From Rallus limicola (taxonomy: Eukaryota; Chordata; Aves; Gruiformes; Rallidae), in contig JAKCOZ010000103.1 in NCBI GenBank assembly GCA_022605955.1, forward strand, positions 188,501-252,500: a stretch of 64,000 bases of DNA, in the 5' to 3' direction. Each line of letters starts with the position of its first letter. The stretch's first letter is position 1. Below the pieces are notes generated by a model, which was given only the letters and a program-made list of their open reading frames with translations, did no database searches and was not told where the DNA came from. Positions 30,551 through 40,262 of this stretch are shown here, one piece after another. The position numbers and the translations under genes are program-made.

Positions 30551-30568
30551 TTTATTATTCTAAATAAA
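30551..30568. terminator. Bidirectional poly(A) element between GPR182 and ZBTB39
   Basis: TTTATT (30551-30556, AATAAA for the minus-strand ZBTB39) and AATAAA (30563-30568, plus strand, GPR182 side) lie 6 bp apart. The two convergent genes may end within each other here. The minus-strand signal is the first good one for ZBTB39. Confidence 0.6.
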
Positions 30569-33500
30569 AACCACACTTTGTGCTGACCGATGGAGTATAA
30601 AAGAACCCGATGTACAACGATTTTAGACATCTACTGTTTGGGGCTGGGGGGGGGGGGGGGGGAGGGGGGAGGGAGGAAAGTTTACAAAATATACAAAACT
30701 TTACAGCAAATAGATAGTAACCACTTAAATATCAGGAGGTCAGTACCTACTATTAACTTAACAAAAAGGTTAGACAGCGATTCAACTCTTCCGTTACTCC
30801 GTGACGGGACCTGGAGCCTGTGAGGAAGGGGAGGGAAAAACTGACCTTGACGGTTTAGTGTGAGACTGGGGGGGGTCCCAAGCACGGCCTTTTGGAGGAG
30901 AGGGGGGGGGGGGGGGGGGGGGCTCTGGTTCCCACCGGCACCTGCAGCACAGCCGCTCTCCGCAGGCGCCGCCGGCAAAGCACCTTGTGAGGATCCCAAA
31001 GCACTTTGGGAACGGGAGTCAAACCTCACGGCTGCCCTGGGTGAGGTAGGTTAAGTGTGGTCCCCGCGTCCACGGGGATGGGGAGGGAGGGGGGGGAAGC
31101 GATGCTGGGAGGTGAGCGGGCTCCCCAGCGAGGCACGGGGGTCCTCCCAGCCTGGGTCCCCATCACCACTGTGAGTGGCCCAGCACCACTCAGCTGGGAG
31201 CCCCCCACCATCACCATGACACAAGCTGGGTTGCAGCTACAGCTCCTTGGGGACACTTGGCACGGGGTGGGGGGGGGGGTGTAGACGGCCTTGGGATGAG
31301 CCCCATCACTCCCTCTTCACAGCTTACTGGAGGAAAGACTTGGCGACAGCTGTGTCGCTGAGGGGACGCGGGTGACGGAGCGATGCTGCTAGCTGGAGAG
31401 GTGCAGGACCCCCCCTGGGGAGGGGGCACCCAGGTCTCTGACCCTACTGGGGCCAATCCCTCCACAAAGCAGGAGCCTGAGCGCTGCGGGTGTGGATCCA
31501 CCCCCACACCCAGGACCTGCCACTGATCTCGGGATGTTTCACACGGGAATGATCCACGGAGACGCCGGGGTACCCAGAGCCAAAACCAAACAGCCGACAG
31601 TGGTGGGGGGCTGCCACCTTCCCCCCCTGTGTGCAGGGGGTGGGGGGGGCTGCTTTCACCCCTCAGTGTTTCAGTGTAAAAGCTTCTCTTTTTTGGTTTA
31701 TGTGCACAAAAGGCTTTTGCTTCACAGCTTAACCGGCCGCGGGGCCACAGACGCTTCCACGTGGCAGCACCCTGGCCCGTCCCAAAGCTCATCACAGCTT
31801 CAGGGACGTTTTAGGAGGGGCTTGAGGCTCTCCCCAGCCTCACCTGCCCCCCTCATCCTTCATAGCAATCTCCAGCACGGAGCCAGGCACACCCATTCCC
31901 AGCCACCAACCACCGTGACGCCAAGAGGAGCCCACCAAAATCAGGACAAATTCAGCTCAACACCCCCCTAGGGCGATGTCACCTGGCCCCAGGTGACTGG
32001 GATGGGGGACACGAATTCCCACCAGGCTCAGCCCCAAACCCTTGCTCCCCCTCAGCGAGGCACATTCCTCCCACCTCTGTGCAGCAGGACCGGACTCGGG
32101 TACCACCGGGACAGGGAGGATGACGACCCGCGCTCAGGATGAAGGAGCAGCCTGGGAAGAGCCGCTGGGCTCAGCACTGACTCCCATCTCTTCCCCCGTC
32201 ACAGCAGAGCTGCACCTGGAGCTGCAGCACCCGCCAGCTGAGCCCTTCCCACCCCAGGAGGTGAATCCCAGCAGCGACAGTGCCTGGGTGAGGGGCAGAT
32301 GGGTGATGCCAACCCCGGGGGGGGACGTTCCAACGCTTCCCCCGGCCCCTCCATGAACTGTCCCCACTCCTTACCCAGCCACAGAGCTCGTTTCATGGGA
32401 CTCACTGGATCGACAGGGATAACAGGAGGATGTTTTTGATGGGGCAGCCTGTAAGGAGGGGGAAACCCCCCCCGGGGCCAGGCTGAGGAACTGGCACAGA
32501 TCAGGGAAGGCCGGAGACCGCCGCTTCCCCAGGACACGAATTAGAATTCACTCAATACTTTGCATCTCCCACACGCTGGGCAGGGATGAGCCAGCAACCC
32601 CTGGCCACACTCCCGGGAGGTAGGTAGGTACCACAGCGTGTTACCACCCTCATTTTACAGATGAGGAAACTGAGGCAAAGAGGTGAAGTGACTTGCCCAA
32701 GGCCACAGCGGAGCAGGATGGGGCAGGGGGCCGGGAGGGGGGGAAACAAATTCCTAGCTCACCAGGAATTCCTAGCTCACCAACGGCAAGGCCAGCCCAT
32801 CCCGCTCCTCTGCCGCGGGGGTTATCCCTTGGGGAGGAGGGGATGAGGTGCCGGGGGTAGGGGGGGTATCACTAGTTTCATTTCGGAACAGCGTTATCTG
32901 TACAGGAGCGCGGGAGCCGGTCTGCTACGGCCGCGGCTTCCTGTTTGTGAGGTAGAAGGAGTTACCCAAGGGCAGGCGTAACTCGCGCCGCCGCGGCATC
33001 GGAAATGGCTGTTCCCCTCCACCTCTGCCCCGCAGCGGGATAACGTGGGAAAAGGCCGATCCCCACCCTCCTCGGTGCGAGAGCCGCCAGCACGGGGAGG
33101 GGCAGAGGGGGACTGACCTTGCTGGCACAGCTACCAGAGCCCACCGTGCCGAGGAGTCCCCCAGCCCGCGCCCAGGAGAGGCCAAGCCAAGGTTCTTACT
33201 GGTTTGGGGATTGCTGGCAGCTCCTGGAGGGGGTTCACTGCAGCCCCACCCCCCCCCCCCCCCAGCTGAAGATACAGCACGACTGAACACGCGGCGAACA
33301 CACATGGTACCAACAACACACATGTGCCACCAGACACGCCTGGGACACAGCAATCCACGGCGGCAGCCCCAGGACGTGGAGGTCCCTTCCATGGAGAGGA
33401 GAGTCCCTTCTCAAGCATCCCTTCCTGGGGGTTAAGGCAACAGCTCTGTCACGTCTCATCTGCCAGGGTGGGCGCAACTGTGGGTGGCCACGCTGCTCCC

Positions 33501-34512
33501 TGGCACCTTCCAGAGACTGACAGCCCCGGGATGCGCCGCGCCGCGCTGGCAGAGCAGGATGTGCACGGCTGCAGAGGCGTCGGCACCTTCCCGACACCGT
33601 GGGCTGGGAGGGGTCAGGTGTGACCATGCCATCCCAAAACATCTCCTGAGGGAGCCGCCAACCCCACAACACGAACCGGCTTCCCCATCCCCTCTCCAGC
33701 TCAGTGACTCCTTTGAGAGATCCCTCGGCTCCCGCAGCCGCCCCAGCGCTCGGGCTCTTCATCTCCTCCTGTGGCGACCGAGGTCTCCGGGGACACAAGC
33801 CGGCACCGCGGCGGCGGAGAAACCAGTGCCAACAGCCTGGCCAGCACCAGCATCCGACTCACTCAGGGCCAGGCATCCCCAGGCTGCGTCATGCTCATCA
33901 CATCCTCCAACACGGACTTCGCTCACCTCCTCCTTGCAGCAGCAGCAGAACCCCAGCAATGCCCAGAACAAATCTTTTTGCTCCTTATTATTATTATTCT
34001 CTCTTTTTTTCCTCTTTTTTCCCCCCTTTTCTTCCAGTCCAGCGCCATCCTGCTCCGGCTCTGTCCCTCTCTACTGAGGTCAGGTGTGAAAAAATCTTAG
34101 CAGCATCAGTTTACTGAGGGTTAGCCTAGTCAAGTGGGCTAAAAAGTTAAAAAAAAAATTAAAATAAAATAATATAAAGACTCGAAACCTAGTGAGAAAT
34201 ACTAAGAACACAGAACTCGACGGCCTCTACCAGGACCAGAGGTCAGTAAACACAACAGACTCCTCGGGGACGGGGACGTAGCTCGCGTGCTGTTAATTTG
34301 TACAAAGCCACCAATCGAAAAAGCCCCAGTAAAAGTCCCAAAAAAAAAAAAAAGGATCAAAAAATCAAACCCCAAAGCAATTTGAAACGATGGGGAAGGA
34401 GGATTCCATCCGTGACCGTTAAATAAAATAAACAACCTGTTTCCTTCTCTTTCTCCTCTTCCTCCTGGAATCAGCGTTCGCTCCCGGGCTGGCCCGACCC
34501 CTCCTCGCCCCA
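30569..34512 (-). other. ZBTB39: Long ZBTB39 3' UTR (inferred)
   Basis: About 3.9 kb of non-coding sequence downstream of the ZBTB39 stop. It includes AT-rich stretches that look like 3' UTR (30670-30790 and 33970-34400) and several G/C homopolymers (for example 30645-30662, 30902-30922 and 33249-33264). No earlier AATAAA was noticed on the minus strand, so the UTR probably runs to the signal at 30551-30556. Inferred. Confidence 0.5.
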
Positions 34513-36651
34513 TCAGCTGTCCGTGTTCTTCTCGGCGTCTTTGGAGTGGATGATGTACATGAAAGTCTGCTCGATGGTGAAGTCCGGGGGGAGGCTGCCT
34601 TTGTGCACGCCGATGTGCTTGCTCATGAGGTTGAGCGTGGAGCTGTAGTGCCCGCACACGGTGCAGCGGTACATGAGGGCCCCCGAGTGCGTCCGCAGGT
34701 GGCACTTGATGGTGGAGCGGCCGCGGAAGAACTTGTGGCACACCTTGCACTGGTAGGGCTTCTCCCCGGTGTGGATCCGCCGGTGGTAGTTGAACTCGCT
34801 GGTGTGGGCGAACCTCTTGCCGCAGACCTTGCAGCTGTACTTGCTGTTGCCCGGCTGGTTCTGCAGCGCCAGGTCCTCGCTCAGGAACTCCTCTGGCAGC
34901 TTCCTCTTCGGCAGGCCCTGAGGATGGAGGCGGTCGCCGAAGCCTGGTCTGATATCCAGGCTGCCCCCACACTTGTGCTGGCTGACGTGGTACCGGTAGG
35001 CCGCTTCCAGCTTGAAGCTCTGGCCGCAGAAGTGACACCGGAACAGAGCCTCCTCCACGTTCTGGTGAACGGCCAAGTGCTTCTCCAGGAGGTGCCGGTC
35101 CACGAAGCTGCTGGCGCACACGGAGCAGGAGAAGACGGAGACGCCCAGGTGAGACAGCGTGTGCCACATCAGGCTGCAGAGGCTGAGGTGCCGCTGGTCG
35201 CACACGCCGCACACCTGGCTCTTCACGTTGACGTGGTCCAGGATGTGGTTGCGAACGGTGTGGAAGTCTTTGGCCAAGGGCTTCCCGCAGGCAGCACAGG
35301 CCAGCTCCGAGCCGGGCCCTCCCCCGAACATAGCGGTCTTCCCTGGCAGCGGGTCGCTGGGGTGGACGATGACGTTGTTGTCGAAGACCCCTTCCCGCCG
35401 GTGGAGCGTCAGCTGCCACTGGGTGAAGAACTTGGTCTCACACATGTCGCAGGAGAAGAGGAAGATGCCGATGTGGGACAAAACGTGAGTCACCCGGGAG
35501 TTCCGGTCCTGGAAGTGGGTTTCACAGACCTTGCAGTTCCCGGTGAGCAGATCGACGTGATCCCTCGCGTGCTGGCGGATCAGCTGGATGTTGGGTTCCA
35601 GAACCTTCTTGCACACCTGGCAGGGCATGGCCTTGCTGTCACGGCTGTCGCTCTCGAAGGCCAGCTCTTCGTCGCTGTCGTCACTCAGCTCGATAACTTC
35701 TTCCGACGGGCCCAGCTCCTCACCGGGGTCCTCAAAATGCAGCTCGTCCTCCCCCAAATCCTCCAGCTGAAGCTCATCCACCTGCCCAAAGCCCTGCTCT
35801 TTGGAGTGGTCGCTGTTGCTGGGACAGGAGTTGCTCCCCGTGGACATGTCCAGGGAAGGATCGGTGGTAAAGAAGCCGCCCTTCCCGTAGCCACCGTTGC
35901 TCTGGACCTTGTACTGCTGGCAGGAGCTTGCCGTGGTTTGAACGACGATGTTCAGGCCACCCAGGCCGGGCTGGGCCGTCACGCTCGGAGCAGGAGCAAA
36001 CTGCCCTTGATCCGACTCCTGCTCCGCCTTGGGCGGCTGCTGCGGGTGCATCAGGGGAAGAGGTTGGCTGGCTTCACTCCCGGTATTCCTGTCGTCCTCT
36101 TTGTAGCTGCCTGAAACCTCCCCGTGCAAGATGTAGCTCCGTTCGGGGCCAAAGTGCTCCCCGGCGCTCCGGATCTCGCCCAAGGAATGGCTCTGCTCGG
36201 AGGAGGTGCTGCTCAGGGGACCCGAGCGCCCTTCGCTCATGGCCAGCGAGGGCTGCTTGGTGACAGCCGAGCTCTCCAAGTCGGGGAAGGTGGAGTGGCA
36301 GGCCTTCAGCAGGTCCTCCATGCCCAGCCGCTCCGCCACCTCGTAAATGACGCCCACGTTGATGAGGTCTGTGAAGAGCTCCGAGGTGTAGACGAAGCTG
36401 AGGATCTTCTCGAAGTTGGCCGGTGTGATGAAGTCCACCACGTAGGTCCTCGCGGTCTCCAGCCCCGTGTTGAGGAAGAGGTTCTGGAAGTAGCCCGCGG
36501 CGCAGGCCAGGACAGCCTTGTGCGCAGCGAAGGAGCGGGTGCCCACCAAGATGGTGACGTCGCACATGGTCTCGGAGAGCCTGCACTTGTTGAGTTCCTT
36601 CAGCAGGTTGTTGGGGTGATTGGTGCTGTGCAGCTTGATCCTCATGCCCAT
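34513..36651 (-). CDS. ZBTB39: ZBTB39, BTB/POZ and C2H2 zinc-finger transcription factor
   Basis: A nuclear BTB-zinc-finger protein, probably a transcriptional repressor. The whole 712-aa protein is in one exon, the same length as human ZBTB39. It starts MGMRIKLHSTNHPNNLL. The BTB domain spans about 20-125 (SETMCDVTILVG ... AHKAVLACAAGYF ... EVAERLGMEDLL). An acidic linker (VIELSDDSDEELAF) leads to eight to ten C2H2 or C2H2-like fingers, ending with the canonical HTGEKPYQCKVCHKFF linker and a tail SLPPDFTIEQTFMYIIHS. A 5' UTR intron is likely: the acceptor at 36764-36765 has a long pyrimidine tract (CATTTTTCCCTCTCCAG). A second in-frame ATG lies two codons in. Identity is certain. Confidence 0.96.
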   Translation of the reverse strand: MGMRIKLHSTNHPNNLLKELNKCRLSETMCDVTILVGTRSFAAHKAVLACAAGYFQNLFLNTGLETARTYVVDFITPANFEKILSFVYTSELFTDLINVGVIYEVAERLGMEDLLKACHSTFPDLESSAVTKQPSLAMSEGRSGPLSSTSSEQSHSLGEIRSAGEHFGPERSYILHGEVSGSYKEDDRNTGSEASQPLPLMHPQQPPKAEQESDQGQFAPAPSVTAQPGLGGLNIVVQTTASSCQQYKVQSNGGYGKGGFFTTDPSLDMSTGSNSCPSNSDHSKEQGFGQVDELQLEDLGEDELHFEDPGEELGPSEEVIELSDDSDEELAFESDSRDSKAMPCQVCKKVLEPNIQLIRQHARDHVDLLTGNCKVCETHFQDRNSRVTHVLSHIGIFLFSCDMCETKFFTQWQLTLHRREGVFDNNVIVHPSDPLPGKTAMFGGGPGSELACAACGKPLAKDFHTVRNHILDHVNVKSQVCGVCDQRHLSLCSLMWHTLSHLGVSVFSCSVCASSFVDRHLLEKHLAVHQNVEEALFRCHFCGQSFKLEAAYRYHVSQHKCGGSLDIRPGFGDRLHPQGLPKRKLPEEFLSEDLALQNQPGNSKYSCKVCGKRFAHTSEFNYHRRIHTGEKPYQCKVCHKFFRGRSTIKCHLRTHSGALMYRCTVCGHYSSTLNLMSKHIGVHKGSLPPDFTIEQTFMYIIHSKDAEKNTDS

Positions 36652-38247
36652 CTTAGCAGCTGCTTAAGAGTCCCTCTCCTGGCCAGCTGCTTCTTCACAC
36701 ATTCACCCGCTGCGTGATGGGCAGGAGGTGCTGGGCACCCAGGAACTGGCAGGGCAAGGGGCTCTGGAGAGGGAAAAATGCAGGGAAAAAAAGAAGTTAA
36801 AACTTCAACAACCAAAGAGGCGTCTCTCTAGTCATACCTGGAATCTTCCACCTTCCTACTGAGCGGCAGTGAAGCAGCAGCGTGGCTGCGGGGATGGAGA
36901 TGGACTGAAACCCATCGGGTACTTCCACAGTTGACTCTTTGGGAAGCAAAGGGCAAGGTGTGCACAGGAAAAAGCATGAGCAGAGAAGCCAAAAAGCTGT
37001 TTGCTCAGCCTGGAGCTCCTGCTTCTTCTACCCAGGCACGAGTCCCTCTGACCGGTGGCTCTGCTCCATTCTGGGACTGAGCCCCAGCTGGGGCCCATCG
37101 CACGGACACCGTGCTGGGTACCGCTCCTGCCGAGAGGGCTGACTTGGGCTCTGCCACGTCGGGGCTCCTGCAGCCCCTGCTGCATCCTACCTTTGCTTCA
37201 GATCTCTCCCATACCCACACGGTGACTCTGGCTTCCCAGGTGGGATCTCCCTTGGATTCTCCTCTGCTTCCCCGGGGATTTTGGCTCCACCGCTCCGGTA
37301 CCCACAGCACCTTCTGGGGCTGTTTCAGTCGGGTGGTTTGCTGCCACGACACCCCCGGGGGCTCCCAGCACCCACGATTCCCACCTGAGCTCATCCTTCC
37401 TGCAGCTCCCAGCGCCTCTGTCACCCCATCCCGCTCATGGGAGCTCAGCTGGCCACCCCAGGACACCACAAAGTTACCCTGGAGCCCAACTCCCTGTGGC
37501 CTTCATCTCCCAGAGTGGGAGAGACCCCAGAAGGCAGCAGAGAGAGCAGGGGGCGGGCAGGGGGATGGAAGGGGACCCAGGAAAAGGCAAAACAGGCCCC
37601 GGGGACACCCAGGGATGGAGGCGGGAACAGCCCCTGCCCAGGGAGGCAGCAAGGAAAGGTGCTTGCCGAGGATGAGGAGGATGAGGATGGCCGGTGAAGG
37701 CTCCGGAGGGGAAAACGCTCACCGGCCTGGACAGCACCGGGCAAGTCCTGGAGCGTGGGGATCCCTGCGTGGAAAAGGGGGGGGACGGGGGACTGGGGGG
37801 GCTGCAGGACGCCCCGGAGAGTAATGAGAGGCGGGCAGGCCCGGGAGAGGCTCCTCTACCGGCGGGGGCGGGCAGAGGACCCCGCAGCTCCCCAAGGAGA
37901 ACACGGAGCAACGGGAGGGACGGGACGGGGGGGTGCGGGAGGGTGGGCAGCAGGGACCTCCGGGGGGACCGGAGGAGCCCCGCGGGGCAGCGAGGGGGAC
38001 CCACAGCGGGAGGGGGACAACGGGGAACCCGCGGAAGCGCGGCGAGAGGAGCCACGGGGACCGGGAAGGGGAGGGGGGGGGAGGGGGCGGACACACGACT
38101 CCGGGGGGACCCACAGGGAAAGGGGGGTGGGGGGGGAGCGGGGAGGGGGGTTAGAGCGGCTTCGGGGGGGAGCCCCAGGGGTCCGGCGGGGAGCCCGCGG
38201 CTGGGGGGGCAGCCAGGGGCCGGGGGGGCTGCGGGCCGGCGGCGCTC

Positions 38248-38500
38248 CTTACCCGCCCGGCGCCCCGCACCATCCCGGCTCGGCTCACACAAAGGCGCCG
38301 ACCCGCCCTCCGTCCGCCCCGGCCGCCGCGGGAGCCGCCTTCCGCCCGCCCGGCCGCCCGCGGGGCCACAGCGCCTCCCGCGGCCCGGCGGGGCCTGCGC
38401 GGGGCGGCACCGGCCCCGGCCCCGCTCCGGGCACCGGGGGCAGACGCGCCGCGGGTCTCCGTGGCCGGAGAGCGAACGAGCCCCACACCCGCCCCTCTCC
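38248..38500 (-). promoter_or_regulatory. ZBTB39: CpG island with probable ZBTB39 first exon
   Basis: Extremely GC-rich sequence. On the minus strand a GGGCGG/GTAAGG donor (exon end about 38253) would splice across about 1.5 kb to the ZBTB39 acceptor at 36764. It lies only about 300 bp from the TAC3 stop codon. The assignment to ZBTB39 is inferred from order and strand. Confidence 0.4.
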
Positions 38501-38809
38501 GCCCCCCTCCCCTTCCTTGGGCTGCCCCCCCTTCCCCCCCGTCGAACCCCCCCCGCGGGCTGGACCCGGTGCGCAGCCGAGAGGCAGAGACAGTCCGGGC
38601 GCGAACATGGTGCATTGGGGGGGTTGGGGGGTGTACACGGTGGGTCGGGGGGTTTCGAACGCGCGCAGGGCCGCGGCTCCAGCCCCGAGGGTCCCACGAC
38701 GGCTCCGCGGTCCGGCTCCAGCAGCCGGTACTCCCGCACCGGAGTCCTCGGTGCCGGTGCTTCGCCCCGGGACACCCGCGGGGCGCGTCCCCGTCCCAGC
38801 CCCGTCGGC

Positions 38810-39442
38810 TCACGCCGCCCGCAGCGGGGTCCCGCCGGCCGCGGGGGGTCCCGGGGAGCACAGGGGAGCCGGGACGCCGCCCCCCCGCTCCGCCGGCCGC
38901 CCGGGCTCCGCCGTTCGCTTCCCCATGAGCCCCACGAAGAAGTCGTGCATGTCCCCTGCGGAGAGACCCGCCGTCAGCTCCGCGGGGCCCGGCCGCGGCG
39001 CCGGGACCGGGACCGGGCGGGACTTACGCTTCTGCGGAGCCGCGGGCGGACCTGAAAGAGACCGAAGCGGGTGAGCGGCGCCGGTGGGGCCGGGCCCGGG
39101 CCCGACGGGACCCACCCGGCGCCCCACAGCCCGCCCCCATCACCCACCCCCGGCCCTCACCGGCGTCTTCCTCCCGCAGCAGCTGCAGCAGAGCGGCGAG
39201 AGCGGCCCCGGGGCTACCGCGGGCCCCCCGGGGCAGCGGCTCCGGGACGGGCATCCCCTGCGGGAAGGGGAGCGGGTGAGGGGAGCCGTGGGGGGACGAT
39301 GCCCGGCGTCCCCCCCATCCCCCGACGGCCCTACCTGTGCGGGGGGCGGGGGGCCCGGCGGGGCGGCGACGGGGGCGCGGCGGCCGAGGGCGAGCGGCAG
39401 CGCCAGGACGAGCAGCGCTGCCAGCGCCGGGCGGCTCCTCAT
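38810..39442 (-). CDS. TAC3: TAC3, preprotachykinin-B / neurokinin B precursor
   Basis: Secreted precursor of the tachykinin neurokinin B, the NK3 receptor ligand that drives GnRH pulse control in mammals. Coding exons (minus): 39335-39442, 39161-39257, 39028-39051 and 38810-38955, totalling 124 aa (human 121). The signal peptide is [20 protein letters not shown]. The mature decapeptide [10 protein letters not shown] (38924-38953) is identical to the mammalian one, with Lys-Arg before it (the Arg codon split by an intron) and Gly-Lys-Arg after it, giving cleavage and C-terminal amidation. The rest of the precursor is Pro/Gly/Ala-rich and unlike mammals. Phases close, but the 3' end after GKR was taken as read-through to the stop at 38810; further splicing is possible. 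Confidence 0.88.
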
Positions 39443-40141
39443 CCTCGGGGGGGATCCGGGGGGGCGACGGCGGCGAAGCGGCGGGGTCCCGGGACGAGTC
39501 AAGCGCTGGGGAGCGAAAGCAGCGACACGGGAGGCGACGGGGGAGCGGCAGGAACCCCGCCCGTGTCTGCGGCCGGAGGAGCTTCGTGGAGGTGGTGGGG
39601 AGTGGGGGGACAACAAATCCCCCACAGCCCCCCCAGAGGTGCCGGCAGGCAGCACCCTGCCAGCACCCTGGGGAGGGGGCTGCAGGACGGGAGGGTGGGG
39701 ACACGTGGGGGATGCATTGTGGGGGGATGCAGGGGGTCACAGCTCCACTGCAGAACCGGGGGTCTTGTGACACCCCTTGTGCCCGTGGTGCCGTGTTCGT
39801 GCGGTCACACAGGGGCTGGTGCAGACACACGAGCCCGGCACACGCAGGCTGCAGGCAGGGGCTCAGTCCTGCACACACGTGTGCCCTCACACACGTAGTA
39901 GGACAGACACGCTTACCCACAGCCAGAGCCCAAACCCAGACTCACCTCCTGAGCCCCCCCCCAAATTCCAGCAGCACCTCTCCTCCTGGCCCATGCCCTC
40001 CCCAGCATCTTCACCAACTCCTCCCTCCTCCCAGCCTGAGCCAGGTGAGGCAGGGACACAGCAGCCCCCCAGGACCCCCCCATCCCTTGGCTGTGTGGCA
40101 CAGACCTGCTGAGTGGAGAGCAGAGTGTCCCTCGGGTCCCT

Positions 40142-40262
40142 CACCGCTGGTGGCTGCGGAGATGCTGTGAGGGGTGGTGGGCAGCGGCCACAGGCTGCGC
40201 CGACGCCGGCTCAGCCAGGAGGCAAAGTACTGGGGTGCCGGCTGCTGTACGGAGTTAAATAA
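40142..40262 (-). promoter_or_regulatory. TAC3: Candidate TAC3 promoter and non-coding exon 1
   Basis: On the minus strand TTATTTAA (40255-40262) is a TATA-like box, followed by about 110 bases that end in a GTGAGG donor (exon end at about 40146). TAC3 exon 2 has a good acceptor (TTTCGCTCCCCAG, exon start 39505) 63 bases before the ATG. Mammalian TAC3 also starts with a non-coding exon. The frame here is open (PQYFASWLSRRRRSLW), so a different short coding exon cannot be excluded. Confidence 0.4.

Noticed and set aside
34546..36114. 522-codon plus-strand ORF opposite ZBTB39
   Set aside because: It is the antisense shadow of the zinc-finger exon; the minus strand encodes the complete 712-aa protein.
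37474..39074. Large ORFs on both strands around 38 kb
   Set aside because: They come from CpG-island composition. Only the TAC3 exons have conserved content, and a coding exon at 38.2 kb was not supported.
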